Below are positions 23,779-34,360 of a DNA stretch of 64,000 nt, in pieces; positions within the stretch are counted from its first letter, which is position 1, and every line of letters starts with the position of its first letter. Under the pieces are notes generated by a model. It saw nothing but the letters and a program-made list of their open reading frames with translations, had not been told where the DNA came from and made no database searches. A program made the translations under genes and the position numbers. Source of the stretch: Pseudeuparius sepicola (taxonomy: Eukaryota; Arthropoda; Insecta; Coleoptera; Anthribidae); the NCBI GenBank assembly GCA_963920635.1, contig OY987306.1, positions 32,803,453 through 32,867,452 on the forward strand, given 5' to 3'.

Positions 23779-23814
23779 CATTGAGTAAAGGAATAATTAT
23801 TCCTTTACTCAATG
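23779..23814. repeat. 36-bp perfect palindrome without a loop
   Basis: CATTGAGTAAAGGAATA joins directly to its complement. The right half is repeated once more immediately downstream (about 23820-23838) and again at 45071-45089. Confidence 0.85.
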
Positions 23815-23839
23815 TAGCGATTATTCCTTTACTCAATGT

Positions 23840-26080
23840 TAATAGCATGATATAGGTTCGTCATCTGATTTTGTATTAAACTCTCCAGCAAGAGATTCGC
23901 TCCAAATAAGCCGCCTACATACCGACACTCCGTCATAAATTTAGAAAAACAAATACCTACATGAGTTTTTATTTTTAATGTCTTTAAATTGTATATTCTT
24001 AGGTAAAAATTGCTGCACCATTTTTCGAATTAGAGATGTGCCTAAAAATTTAAATATCTCTCTTTCCGTGTATACTACGATTGTTAGAAAAGGGCATTTA
24101 CAAAACTTTGGAAAAAATAATTGATTTTTTCCAGAAAAATAATTTAAAAATAGTTCACATGAAATCTAACTCATTGTCTCCTTACAATTAATACTGTATA
24201 ATACCTATAGCTTTTATCATGGTAACCGCATTGTATAATTGGAGATAAGTACAGAGATAACAGATCGCAGCACGCACTATGAAAACAATCGCGAGATAAA
24301 AAAACCTGTTTGCTCGGCCTCCTTGGATTTTGTAGTGAATTTATTTTCCAATCCTTTAGCAAAGTATTTGCACGACCGCACATTCCTTTGTTTTTTTAGC
24401 GTTTCTTTCATGCGATTTTAGGTTAAACTATAGAAGAGTTATTACTTTCGAGGCAGATCTTCTACAGTGTGTCCCAAGATAAGTGAAACAAGAGGCGTGA
24501 AAGACAAAAAAAAATGTAGTTGAAATTTTTACTATTTCTGTCATATTTTTAGTTTAGAAAAATCAACGTTGGCCTTGGCAAGAGGAAAACATTAATCTTT
24601 CATAGGTAAAGTGCCCTTTATGTGTACCTAAGTATAAAAGTAGACACCCTTGATATATACAGTGTCCGGCAGAAAGTATAGGCACCATAAGATGATTTTT
24701 TTAAATTTTACATTTGATCAGAAAATTTTATTCTTAATAAAAGTTTGTGCGTTCCTATGCAAACCCAAAATGCAGTTTACGGGGAAGGTTCTAAAATATG
24801 AAAAAGGGTCAAGAGTGAAAAGCACCCTTAAAGAAAACATGTAGGTATTATGAAAAGTTGTTTAGAATAAAAAGATAAGTCAAACGATGAAGTTAAAAGT
24901 TTCTAATCCATAAAACACCGTTTCGGTATTTTTTATGATTTAGGTACCCCTTATAGAAAATAAAAACACTTTTTTAATATGCCAGTGCCTTTTCAGAGAA
25001 GATTTATCATTTATAAATATGTAAGTGCCATAAAAATTGATTCGTTTAAACAGTACTTAGTTATGGCTCCTGCAAAAGAAAAACGAAAACAATACTAATT
25101 TTTTTGGAGAATATAGGTTTAACAAAAAATTGACAGTGAAATGGGAACTTATTATATTAATTATTGTTTGTTTGTTAAAAAATGTCATACCAAATATCTA
25201 ATGTTATAACTTGCCTAAGTTCAAGTTGAATTATATCCTTATCGAATGGATGTTTACTGTTTACTTTTATATAAATCTGATGCCTCTCGTCACTCGACGC
25301 GTTCTACTTCTCGAAAAAACCTGAACATTCCACTGTGCTTGCCATCTGCCGACTTACAAAATGCAGATTCACCGAAAAACGGTTAATTCTTACACGCTGC
25401 CACCTTCATATTGATTTGTCTAAACGTTTAAAGGTGTATCTTGACAGGATATGCGCCAACTAGGATTTCCCCAGCAATTTGGTTTAAACTGAATATTAAT
25501 GGGCATCCTCGACTTGTTCTGGTCTTCGTAATTTGCGTGACGAAGGCGTAATTGTGGACAATTATTTTGTGGTTGAGTGGGACATTTCGATCGAAGAAAT
25601 AACCACCGCAAAGACTCACTTCTAGAGTTGATTGGCGGTGTCCTAGCAACACTTTTACTCCTAGGCACAATAGGTAGGTACTTATCTCGGAGAAATAACC
25701 AAGGGTGGAGGGAGTAAAAACGAAAAGTAAACAGAGCAAATATCTTTTTGAGTGATGCCACGTAGTACGGGTTTAATAATGGGATGAAACGAAAACACAC
25801 CTCCCACAACATGAAATTAACAAAATTGCGCTGTAACATTATAGTACCTATGCTAGTTATAGTTATCACTTTAATAAAATCGTCAACAGCAACTTCAAAT
25901 CGCCCAACATGGCAACGCCGCCGCCGCATTCAATCTCTCTGCATTGTTTGTGTTGTTCACCCCAGTGTGTCATTTTCTCTAAATTCGAATAAACATTTAA
26001 TTTAATGAGGATTCTCTTACTATTTAATAGGTTTTTCTTGAAATAGGTATATAGTGAAGTGTGTCAAAATCGTCATTAAA
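23840..26080. other. No gene; single element end near 24658
   Basis: At 24658 TACAGTGTCCGGCAGAAAGT resembles the end of the element at 37036-37849 (CAGTGTCTGCCAGAAAGTT), but no matching opposite end was found. A 169-codon open stretch on the minus strand (25420-25929) has no recognisable domain and was not called. Confidence 0.4.
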
Positions 26081-26084
26081 AGCT

Positions 26085-27412
26085 CAGAAATCGGCCCTAA
26101 AGTAGCCCATTGTACGATTTATTCAATAAGTAGGCCTTGGCGAGATGTAAACATCAAACGTCAGACGCGGAGCCATCGCCCGTCAAAAGTGACCAAATAT
26201 TCAAAACTCTGCCAATAAAGGTCCATTTTCCATTTAACTTTTCGTACACATTTCGAATTTATTGTTACATACAGCAGCGTAATCTTTCAGTATACAGTGT
26301 GTCTACGGAAGGACTTAACTATACTTGTAAAAATTTTTATTTTCAATTCTTCGAAAAAAAGTCATTTTTCATAAAAAAAGTCTGCTTGTTCTTAAAATAA
26401 AATTGGCATGGAAAAAGTTGACATTACTTATAGTGGGTGACCAGAAAATTAAAGAAACGTTAATTAGCATAAGAGTAAACTAGGTACCTCTATTTGTAGA
26501 GATAATGAAAAAAGTTATAAAGAAAATTTGCTCAGCGTGGTAAGCTACTTAAGTGTACAAAATTTCAAAGCGTTAGGCCTACTTTGATTTTTTGATTGTA
26601 TTCTTTTTTTTGTGAAATAAATGGTTTTATGTAAATAGTATGACAAAACTGTATTAAGAAAACTTCCCCAGAATGGAAAACTGCGCATGATGACAAAATT
26701 TTACGATTCTAGGCCTACTTTGTATTTTGGAAAATATTGGAGGAAACGCAAAGTAGGCCTAGGATTGTCAAAAAATTTTCCATCATGCGCAGTTTTCCAT
26801 TCTGGGGAAGTTTTCTTAATACAGTTTTGTCTTACTACCTACAGAAAATTAGTTAATCGAAGAAAAACAAGAAAAAAATCAAAAAATTTTGTGCACCTAA
26901 GTAACATCACTGTGAACAAATTTTCTTAATAACTTTTTTCAATATGTATCTCTACAAATAGAGGTAGTTTACTCTTATGCTAATTAACGTTTCTTAATTT
27001 TCTGGTCACCCAGTATAAGTAATGTCAACTTTTTCCATGCCAATTTTATTTTAAGAACAAGCAGACTTTTTTTTATGAAAAATGACTTTTTTCGAAGAAT
27101 TGAAAATAAAAATTTTTACAAGTATAGTTAAGTCCTTCCGTAGACACACTGTATATCTTTTAGTAGGTTAGAAAATATCAATCTATTTTTCATGGAGGCT
27201 GCACAACAGGCAGCAGTTTGGAGTTTCTGTTGGGAAGCGCCGTGCCTCGTCATACCTAGGTAGAGCGATCTTTAAAGTCAAGCACCGCCGCGCACAGTCG
27301 GCTCATGGACGGGTGATCCCTTATGATTTTTTTCTTGTGTGTGGTGTGTGGTTTATAACTAAATTCCACATGAGTCATAAAAAGTTGAACTTTAGTGCCT
27401 TGGTACATATAA
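26085..27412 (-). repeat. Family X copy 2, split by a TA-inserted fold-back element
   Basis: The left part (26085-26294) carries AGGCCTTGGCGAGATGTAAA and GCGGAGCCATCGCCCGTCAA; the right part (27152-27412) carries the GGGAAGCGCCGTGCCTCGTC and ACTCATG-hairpin portions. Removing 26295-27151 restores the order seen at 42145-42650. Confidence 0.75.
26295..27151. mobile_element. Fold-back element, CAGTGTG ends, TA target
   Basis: Begins CAGTGTGTCTACGGAAGGAC after TA and ends in the exact complement GTCCTTCCGTAGACACACTG before TA. Arms of more than 350 bp pair almost throughout, around a short centre near 26720. No coding capacity. Nested in family X copy 2. Confidence 0.8.
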
Positions 27413-27635
27413 ATAACTACTTTTGTGTTTCCTTTGACAAATGTACCTGCAGGTAAAAGTATGTGTTAATGTTGTATCTTCCATGACCTTTCTAGGTCGT
27501 CAACACTTCTGGGTTTGTTTTGCATATAGGTATGAGGTTAGATCCTCCAGGTATAAAAATTCTGTTCGGACTGGGACGCCATTCACTTGTTCCAATGCGC
27601 ACACCGCCACTAGAACGCCTTAAGGCTACGAAAAG

Positions 27636-27966
27636 AATAAATTAAAAGTAAAAAAATATTTTTAAAAAAAGCTTTTATTTAAATGCGCTAAAAAGAATAA
27701 AATAATCTTTTCTTTTAAAACTTTTACTATCAACTTATAACGTCATTCCACAATTTATATGATATAAAAGCTTGTCGCGAGATTTAAGTAGTGGTATTTA
27801 CTTAGTTTGAAAACTTAAATCTCGCGACAAGCTTTTATATCATATAAATTGTGGAATGACGTTATAAGTTGATAGTAAAAGTTTTAAAAGAAAAGATTAT
27901 TTTATTCTTTTTAGCGCATTTAAATAAAAGCTTTTTTTAAAAATATTTTTTTACTTTTAATTTATT
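27636..27966. repeat. 154-bp perfect inverted repeat, 23-nt loop
   Basis: Arms 27636-27789 and 27813-27966 appear identical base for base, and pairing stops sharply at both ends. The arms contain GCTTGTCGCGAGATTTAA and AAAAGCTTTTATTTAAATGC. No coding capacity, no obvious target duplication. Confidence 0.85.
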
Positions 27967-28088
27967 TTGTAATTTTTAGTTTGGCCAGGTGTCTGAGTCT
28001 ATTCATCTCAGTTAACGCATCATTGTTGCAAGGTCGTTTGCCGGTTAGTTTAGAACAGTCTAGCTCTTCAATGAGGAGACCTTCTAAT

Positions 28089-28567
28089 GACCATCTTGGG
28101 TGTTCCGCCATGTTGGATTTAGAATGACGTCACACATATAATCATGCATTGTCATCCAAATTAAACGTGTGTACAAAATTTCAGCTCGATCGGTTGAAAT
28201 TTAACTAGTCCGCCATCTTGAGTGTTCCGCCATGTTGGATTTAGAATGACGTCACACATATAATCATGCATTGTCATCCAAATTAAACGTGTGTACAAAA
28301 TTTCAGCTCGATCGGTTGAAATTTAACTAGTCCGCCATCTTGAGTGTTCCGCCATGTTGGATTTAGAATGACGTCACACATATAATCATGCATTGTCATC
28401 CAAATTAAACGTGTGTACAAAATTTCAGCTCGATCGGTTGAAATTTAACTAGTCCACCATCTTGGGTGATCCGCCATGTTGGATTTAGAATGACGTCACA
28501 CATATAATCATGCATTGTCATCCAAATTAAACGTGTGTACAAAATTTCAGCTCGATCGGTTGAAGAT
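28089..28567. repeat. Tandem array: four 122-bp units
   Basis: The motif CCGCCATGTTGG recurs at 28105, 28227, 28349 and 28471, exactly 122 bases apart. Each unit contains GACGTCACACATATAATCAT and TTTCAGCTCGATCGGTTGAA. Units are nearly identical. The array is followed by an (ACAT)n tail at about 28611-28634, which resembles the 3' end of RTE-type LINEs or SINEs. Confidence 0.85.
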
Positions 28568-28610
28568 ATCTGCTTCAAAATTGAGTTGCAAGATTCCACC
28601 CGAACAAATT

Positions 28611-28634
28611 ACATACATACATACATACATACAT
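28611..28634 (+). repeat. (ACAT)n microsatellite
   Basis: Six ACAT/CATA units, placed where a non-LTR element's simple tail would be after the 122-bp array. Confidence 0.85.
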
Positions 28635-29241
28635 TGCAAGTTAAATAAAAGCTTTTAAAAAGCAACTGGTCTCGCAATTAATAAGGCCTTTGGAATTGTA
28701 AGGGCATTAGTGGTTCGGAAAATGCGGTTGTGGTTATATTGAGACTTTTTAGCTCGAAAATGATTGACCCCGATATACAAAGAAATTTCAATTTTGTTGT
28801 ACAGGGTGAATAGAAAATACAAAAAATTTTTCGTAAGAAAATACCGGAGTAGACATTATTTTGCAAGATACGTAAAAAAGGCATTATTGATAAAAGTTTT
28901 TGCTTGCTCAGAAAATACGATTCACCGCGAGAGACTTCAATTTTGTCCCTACACGGTGGGTAAAAAAATAGAAAATAAAACACTCAAAATAACATGCACT
29001 TTTGTATTTTTTATCTGCCCCGTACAACAAAATCTAAGTTTTCACTTTTTGGTCAATTTTTTCTGTTGTAAACACCATCCGCGGACTTACTGTTTATGTA
29101 CAACGGAAGCCACTGGGTTTTCAATATATTATGCCTACAGGAAAGGGAAGAATACGCCTTATTTTGACTTTTTCTATCGTCTGTAGAAGTTGGGCATAAA
29201 AAACAACCATCTCGGTAAAAAATCTTACGGTGTAGGGTTAA

Positions 29242-29851
29242 AGGCCGGTCCACACGCAACGATGTATCGTACGATTTGCATGCGCAAGTAAATCGTTACA
29301 GATAAATCGTTGCGTGTGGACCGCAGATTTGCACAAAATTTAGAACTGTGCAAAGTTGGACGTCGGTGTTGAAAGTCTAAGCCGAAAAGCATAGATTTGG
29401 GAGATTTGCGCATGCAAATCGTAACGTGTGTACGCTTGTCCGAGATTTGTACAGTTTTTAGGTGCGACCGTAGCCGACTCCTACCTATTTTTAGTCCGGA
29501 AAGTATTAAATTAATTAAAACTAAAACAATAATTGATTGATTTTAAATTTGTTGTAAAAAATATGTCGACCATTTCGCATAATTTTATGATAGAACTCAA
29601 TGGTAAAATAGACTTCGTTTCAATAACCATGATTTAGACCATCTACCTAGTTCTATTTAAACGTTTCCTGATTTCCCTCTTCCCTTTAACATTTAAACAA
29701 AACGTCAAAAATACTCCAAAACCCCTTCCTGTATCAAGCGAAAATTGCAGCTTTACTACGATAAGTTGTTATACAATGTGGACGCACTGAATTTGTAACG
29801 ATTTACTTGCGCATGCAAATCGTACGATACATCGTTGCGTGTGGACCGGCC
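29242..29851. mobile_element. MITE with 59-bp terminal inverted repeats
   Basis: Starts AGGCCGGTCCACACGCAACG and ends in its complement CGTTGCGTGTGGACCGGCCT. The pairing extends about 59 bp through TACGATTTGCATGCGCAAGT. An internal partial copy of the terminus (TTGCGTGTGGACCG) lies near 29308. No transposase and no clear target duplication. Confidence 0.8.
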
Positions 29852-29869
29852 TATCGCTGTGGCGTGCAT

Positions 29870-30200
29870 TTTTACCAACCTACCGAAAATTCCGGAATCC
29901 AAGCAGGCCTTGGCCGAAACGACGACGCGCCGCCCGCCGCGTATAAACAAAAACAAACGCCAACTCGATCGGGAGGCCCGCACGAAGCGACAGGTGGGAC
30001 CGGACTGGCACCGACGGAAAATCCACAGGTGCGGCCCGGTACTGCCGGGGTTGGCCGCGGGCGATCGGCTGAACTCTCGGCTTGACCGAGTGGGACCGAA
30101 ACCTGATTGGGGACAGCCCGGCCAGGTAGAATTTTCGGCGGTGGCCGCACGCCGCACAGAACATCATCCGGCTTATTATTCGGATAGAAATGGAGTGTTC
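29870..30200. promoter_or_regulatory. GC-rich, CpG-rich island (candidate promoter or first exon)
   Basis: About 300 bases of markedly GC-rich, CpG-dense sequence in an AT-rich surround, open in several frames on both strands, as GC-rich DNA often is. A donor-like GTAGGT follows on the minus strand at about 29882. It could be the promoter and non-coding first exon of the minus-strand membrane-protein gene, but nothing proves it. Confidence 0.3.
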
Positions 30201-30427
30201 GAACGGAGTTATCGTATACACCAGTGTTGGGCCAGTCTGGTCACATACAGGGCGGCTTGTACAGGGTTATTCACTGAGAATTGACCCCCCCCCCCCACCT
30301 AACTTTTTTGTTTTTTAAGATAAAAGGGTGATTCAAAAAACAAAATCAATGGTTCGGCCAAGAACGGTAGACGCACACCGTTCTTGGGTTCGGCAAATTC
30401 TTTTTTATGCCATGACCGTTTAGTGTA

Positions 30428-30487
30428 CAGGGTGTTTAAAAAAAGTAGGACCAATGGCAACTTAATTTTTTTAAATGGGACACCCTG
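30428..30487. repeat. Mini CAGGGTGT/ACACCCTG element (60 bp)
   Basis: CAGGGTGTTTAAAA at 30428 and ATGGGACACCCTG ending at 30487. The right flank is TC rather than TA. Probably an internally deleted element of the CAGGGTG group. Confidence 0.45.
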
Positions 30488-30975
30488 TCTATTATTGGAT
30501 TTTTGAAATCTGCTCATCAAGGCAATCAAAATGATATAAACTTTGTGGCATTATCTTTTTCCGTTTTTGAAAAATTCCGTATTCAAATTTTATACTAAAT
30601 TTATTTAACTCGAATTTGTGGATCTCGTGATAAAGATAGACGATCAATGTAATAATGAAAAATATTTGTTTTAAACAAGAGAGTAATATAGTGAAACTCC
30701 AAAATGTTTAGGAGCTTTTACGATTTTCCTGAAATTCTTTATTTCGAGAATATAATCAGTAAAATTTTCAAGCTTGCCCTTTTACCTCAGTTCGCAGAGC
30801 GCTTGTGTCACCGTATAATTGCCTTTGCCAATACGGAAGAACGGGTCTTACAAAAAAAAAATGCTCGACGATCGTAGAAGATATAATTTATTATATCTTA
30901 CAATAATTCAAGTATGAAGTTCGACGATCGTAGCACTCTTAGTCGTAGCGCCTAGCATTATTCACAACTCACAAC

Positions 30976-32046
30976 CATAGACGTAACTAGGTCGTATTTT
31001 TAGGGGGGGCTGATCAGGACCGGCTCAAGATTTTGCGGGGCCGGGTGCCGCATGAAAATGCGGGGCCCCGACAAGGAATTATTTGATCCGCAGAAATTTT
31101 TGAAAGTCGGTACGCTACTTACAAAGGTATATTTTTTACACGTCATTCTGCAAAATGGTAGGCCTATGGGCTACGAGTTTGGATCACTTCTGTGACGTAT
31201 ATAGGAATTAATTTCGAGTGGTGGAGGGTCAATTTTTGTGTCTTTTTTTAAACAAGGGCATTTAAAATAATTCTAAAAAATGCGCCGCAGGCGAAATTTT
31301 TTAAAAATTTGAAGAAAAATAACATAAAATTAGTCTTGGGAAATCCCAATATCTTCAAATTTACAAGCTGGAGTGAATATTTTCAAATTCCGAAATGGGT
31401 TCGGTCCCGCCCTTCTAAATACGTTACTGATTGCATCACCCTGTACCACCCTTGAGGTGCCACACCCAAAAACGTTAATTTTAAGGCTTCAAAAAATAAT
31501 GTATAGGTCTATCTACTGGTAATTTTGCATCATCTTTAATTCATTTAAGAAAAAACATTATGAAAAAGTAGAGGTTTCCGAGTAGAAACCAGAGAAAAAA
31601 TGTTGGGAATGTCTGCTTTTTTGTGATGCAAGATTATTTACATAGTACATATTATAACGAAACAACAATACACTGGATGGATAACAAAATAAAAGTCTGG
31701 AGTCTGGCACGGCAAAATTACATTCTCCGACGCCCGTCTCGTCTCTCTTTCTCTCGGCAGCAGGCACGGTGTGTTCGCTCTAGCTTGCGCGTTTAAATTT
31801 CAGTCGGATTTTGTGGGGGCACAAGGCGCAATATTCCGCAAGAGCAAGCCATTCGTCGAAACTGGTGAATTTAAAAAGGCGCGTGCGGTGTTCGCCGTGT
31901 TGCGTAACGTAGCGTTGTCAGAATGTTAGATCTATTATGTTTACGAGAAGCAATATCTTCGCACATCCTTTAAATTTTAGGGAGGGCTAATAGAAATGTA
32001 GGGGGGGCTAAGCCCCCCTAGCCCCCCCCCCCTAGTTACGTCTATG
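30976..32046. mobile_element. hAT-type non-autonomous element (1,071 bp)
   Basis: Terminal inverted repeats CATAGACGTAACTAGG at both ends, flanked by a perfect 8-bp duplication CTCACAAC (30968-30975 and 32047-32054), the hAT superfamily signature. G runs and C runs adjoin the TIRs. The interior has no transposase frame that I recognise, and includes a short GC-rich piece around 31020-31070 that may be a nested fragment. Confidence 0.85.
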
Positions 32047-32115
32047 CTCACAACAGAATGCATAGATTACTCACCTACAACACAGAATATTCTGTGCCTT
32101 CAATCACAAAATATA

Positions 32116-32798
32116 CAGGGTGGCCCACCACGAACTGCATCGATCTATATATGAAAAACTAAAAGTAGGAAAATTCTGAAAATTTGGCACCTCACATTAA
32201 ATTAAATTAATAGAAAACTACTGCATTTAGGTATAGGAAACCTTACACAAAGTTGTCATCATTTTTAGTGGTGAATAAGATCGCCTTAAAAAAATGGGGG
32301 TTTCCATTTGAAAATTTCGAGATTTAAGCACATTTTGATTGTAATTTTTATTCATATTTTGTGAACACCCTGTATAAGAACGGATTTATTTCTCAGCAGA
32401 GATCACTAGGCCAGGGCTTCTGTTACACGATGCCAAAAATTCCTTTTGAAATTTCGCGGTTTCCTTGTATAAATTGCTAATTGACTTTAGGTCTGCACCT
32501 GTAGTTTTTTTCGGAAAAATGCAAATATCTCAAAAACGGTTAGATTTAGACATAGGACATGTTGCACGTTTTTGTTCCAAAATGATGCCTAGAATCCAAA
32601 AATGCAATAATATACAGGGCGTTCCATTTGAGATAAGAAAGTTGATATCGACTTCCGGTATAACCGGAAGTGCCAGATTCACCAAAATATTTTAGTTGAG
32701 CAGCGCCCATCGGCATTGGTGAGGTCCCAAATTTTCAGAATTTTCCTAATTTTAGTTTTCCATATATAGATCGATGCAGTTCGTGGTGGGCCACCCTG
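32116..32798. mobile_element. TA-flanked CAGGGTGG/CCACCCTG fold-back element
   Basis: Starts CAGGGTGGCCCACCACGAAC and ends in its complement before TA. Arms pair for about 90 bases (to CTGAAAATTTGG). Inside are further CACCCTG and CAGGGCG motifs (about 32365 and 32615), suggesting nested or recombined ends. Confidence 0.8.
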
Positions 32799-32866
32799 TA
32801 TAGGTTACCTACAATAAGCGTGCCGCGCGCCTCACTAATATTTGACAGTTATACATAAGTATGTAT

Positions 32867-33994
32867 CACGGGCGTAGCCAAGGGAGGGGTTTCGGGGGTT
32901 CAAACCCCCCCCGAAATAAGCAAAATATTACCTAATATTGTACCGAAAAAATACGAGGAGTGAAGAGTTAAATTATTAGTACGTTTGAATATATGTAGTA
33001 ATAGTAGCGCCTAGCGCCATCTTTTGACGAGAGGCAGACGCAGTTGCAGCCGAACTATTTTGTATTGTAGGGACACTTTGCGTTGTTTCTCGATTATTCG
33101 CCACGCCCCTCGGTCGAAATGAGCGGAACTTTGTGGAAGTTCGTGGAAGTTTCTGGACGGCTACTGGGCTGCTATATAAGCGGCGCCGCGGCGCGTGACC
33201 GCGCTTATGGCAGTATTGTTCCATGCGAACTCGAAGCGAATAAAAGTGAAAAGTGGTGAACGAATAGTGAAGAGAATTAAGTGTACCGTGTAAGTGAGTA
33301 ATTTTAGTGCGCTGTTATTCGATGACCTTGTTAAGGATAGATACGTGAATCATTATTACTGTCGAAAAATGGAGGGGAAAAAAAGGAAGGGTGATAAACT
33401 TAAAGGTATGGACTACTGGAAAAAGTGGTGTAGTCAAGGTCAAGGGGTTTCTAATAAAGAAACAAATTTGGATTTAGCTATCAAAGCTTCAGCTACCTTG
33501 CATGCTGATAAGAAGACTGCCTACCCCGAAATCTAGTTTGGAATGCCTAGATATGTGCGATAAAAACCTTTATCCTAATATTTACACATTACTACAAATC
33601 TTGGCTACCATTCCTGTATCCACTGCTACCCCAGAAAGGTCTTTCTCGAGCCTAAGGAGACTGAAAAACTATTTACGAAACACTACAAGTGAAAACAGAC
33701 TTAATGGTTTGGCTCTAATGAACATTCACTATGGAACAGAAATTCATGCAGATGAAGTAGTGGATATATTTAAAAGAAAAAGCCGAAGATTTCTTCTTTA
33801 ATGGTTTTAGATTTAGCGCAGAGGAACGAAATTAATTTATCCATTTCATTTAAAGTTAAGAACTTTATAAATATGTCGTAGTTTTTCGGATGAATATATA
33901 GATATTAAATTTCATGTAAGTATATTTTTGTTGTTTTATTTACTTCTCAAACTAACCCCCCCCCCCCCAAAACTAAATCCTGGCTACGCCCGTG
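32867..33994 (+). mobile_element. hAT element, internally deleted (1,128 bp)
   Basis: TIR CACGGGCGTAGCCA at both ends, flanked by a perfect 8-bp duplication GTATGTAT (32859-32866 and 33995-34002). It carries a remnant transposase on the plus strand (33369-33801) preceded by about 500 bases that probably include its promoter. The exact duplication implies recent insertion. Confidence 0.88.
33369..33801 (+). pseudogene. hAT transposase remnant: N-terminal start fused to C-terminal dimerisation domain
   Basis: A frame starting MEGKKRKGDKL at 33369 runs to a stop at 33536. A second frame overlapping it (from 33502) continues to 33801 and encodes the hAT C-terminal dimerisation region, recognisable by IPVSTATPERSFSSLRRLKN and LNGLALMNIH. 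The catalytic core and insertion domain are missing, so the copy cannot encode active transposase. The junction near 33500 is both a large deletion and a frame change. Confidence 0.75.
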
Positions 33995-34097
33995 GTATGT
34001 ATATTAAATATTATTTAATATACATATAACTGCGCGGAAATGTCGTCACACCTTATCCCTTTTGTGCTTGAAATTTCGGGCATTTTGAGCATTTTCA

Positions 34098-34206
34098 AGG
34101 GAACGTTCCCTTTCGTGCTCTTTCGTGCTCTTGAGAATACGTGCGCGCGCACGGGTAGGGAACGTTCGCGAACGTTCTCCGAGCACGAACGGGAACGTTC
34201 CCCCCT
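34098..34206. promoter_or_regulatory. GAACGTTC cluster resembling heat-shock elements
   Basis: GAACGTTC occurs at 34101, 34160, 34170 and 34193. The pair at 34160-34177 reads GAA, TTC, GAA, TTC at exact 5-base steps, the arrangement bound by heat-shock factor. It lies about 150 bases beyond the 3' end of the acidic-protein gene. It could equally be the end of a hAT-like repeat (the neighbouring AGAGATGCGAAGGGG in complement is transposon-like). Confidence 0.35.
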
Positions 34207-34334
34207 TCGCATCTCTAAATATAACGCCGAATTTTTCTCGGCTCTTCACAGATTTCTGGAGTGCTCGCACGCAAACACGGACACTCTGTACATACGAATA
34301 TTAAAAGAAAACACCAACATCCCTCGACAACATC

Positions 34335-34340
34335 TTTATT
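34335..34340 (-). terminator. Poly(A) signal of the acidic-protein gene
   Basis: AATAAA on the minus strand, 21 bases after the stop codon at 34361. Confidence 0.6.
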
Positions 34341-34360
34341 ATTTTCGAAATAAACCGACC

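Noticed and set aside
25420..25929. 169-codon minus-strand frame
   Set aside because: No domain, low-complexity composition typical of non-coding AT-rich sequence, and an overlapping second frame of similar quality.
28089..28567. Possible CRISPR-like array
   Set aside because: The whole 122-bp unit is repeated, with no unique spacers, in a eukaryotic genome. It is a tandem repeat.
29756..30284. Several overlapping frames of 90-150 codons on both strands
   Set aside because: GC-rich DNA keeps all frames open; none has a recognisable domain or consistent splice sites.
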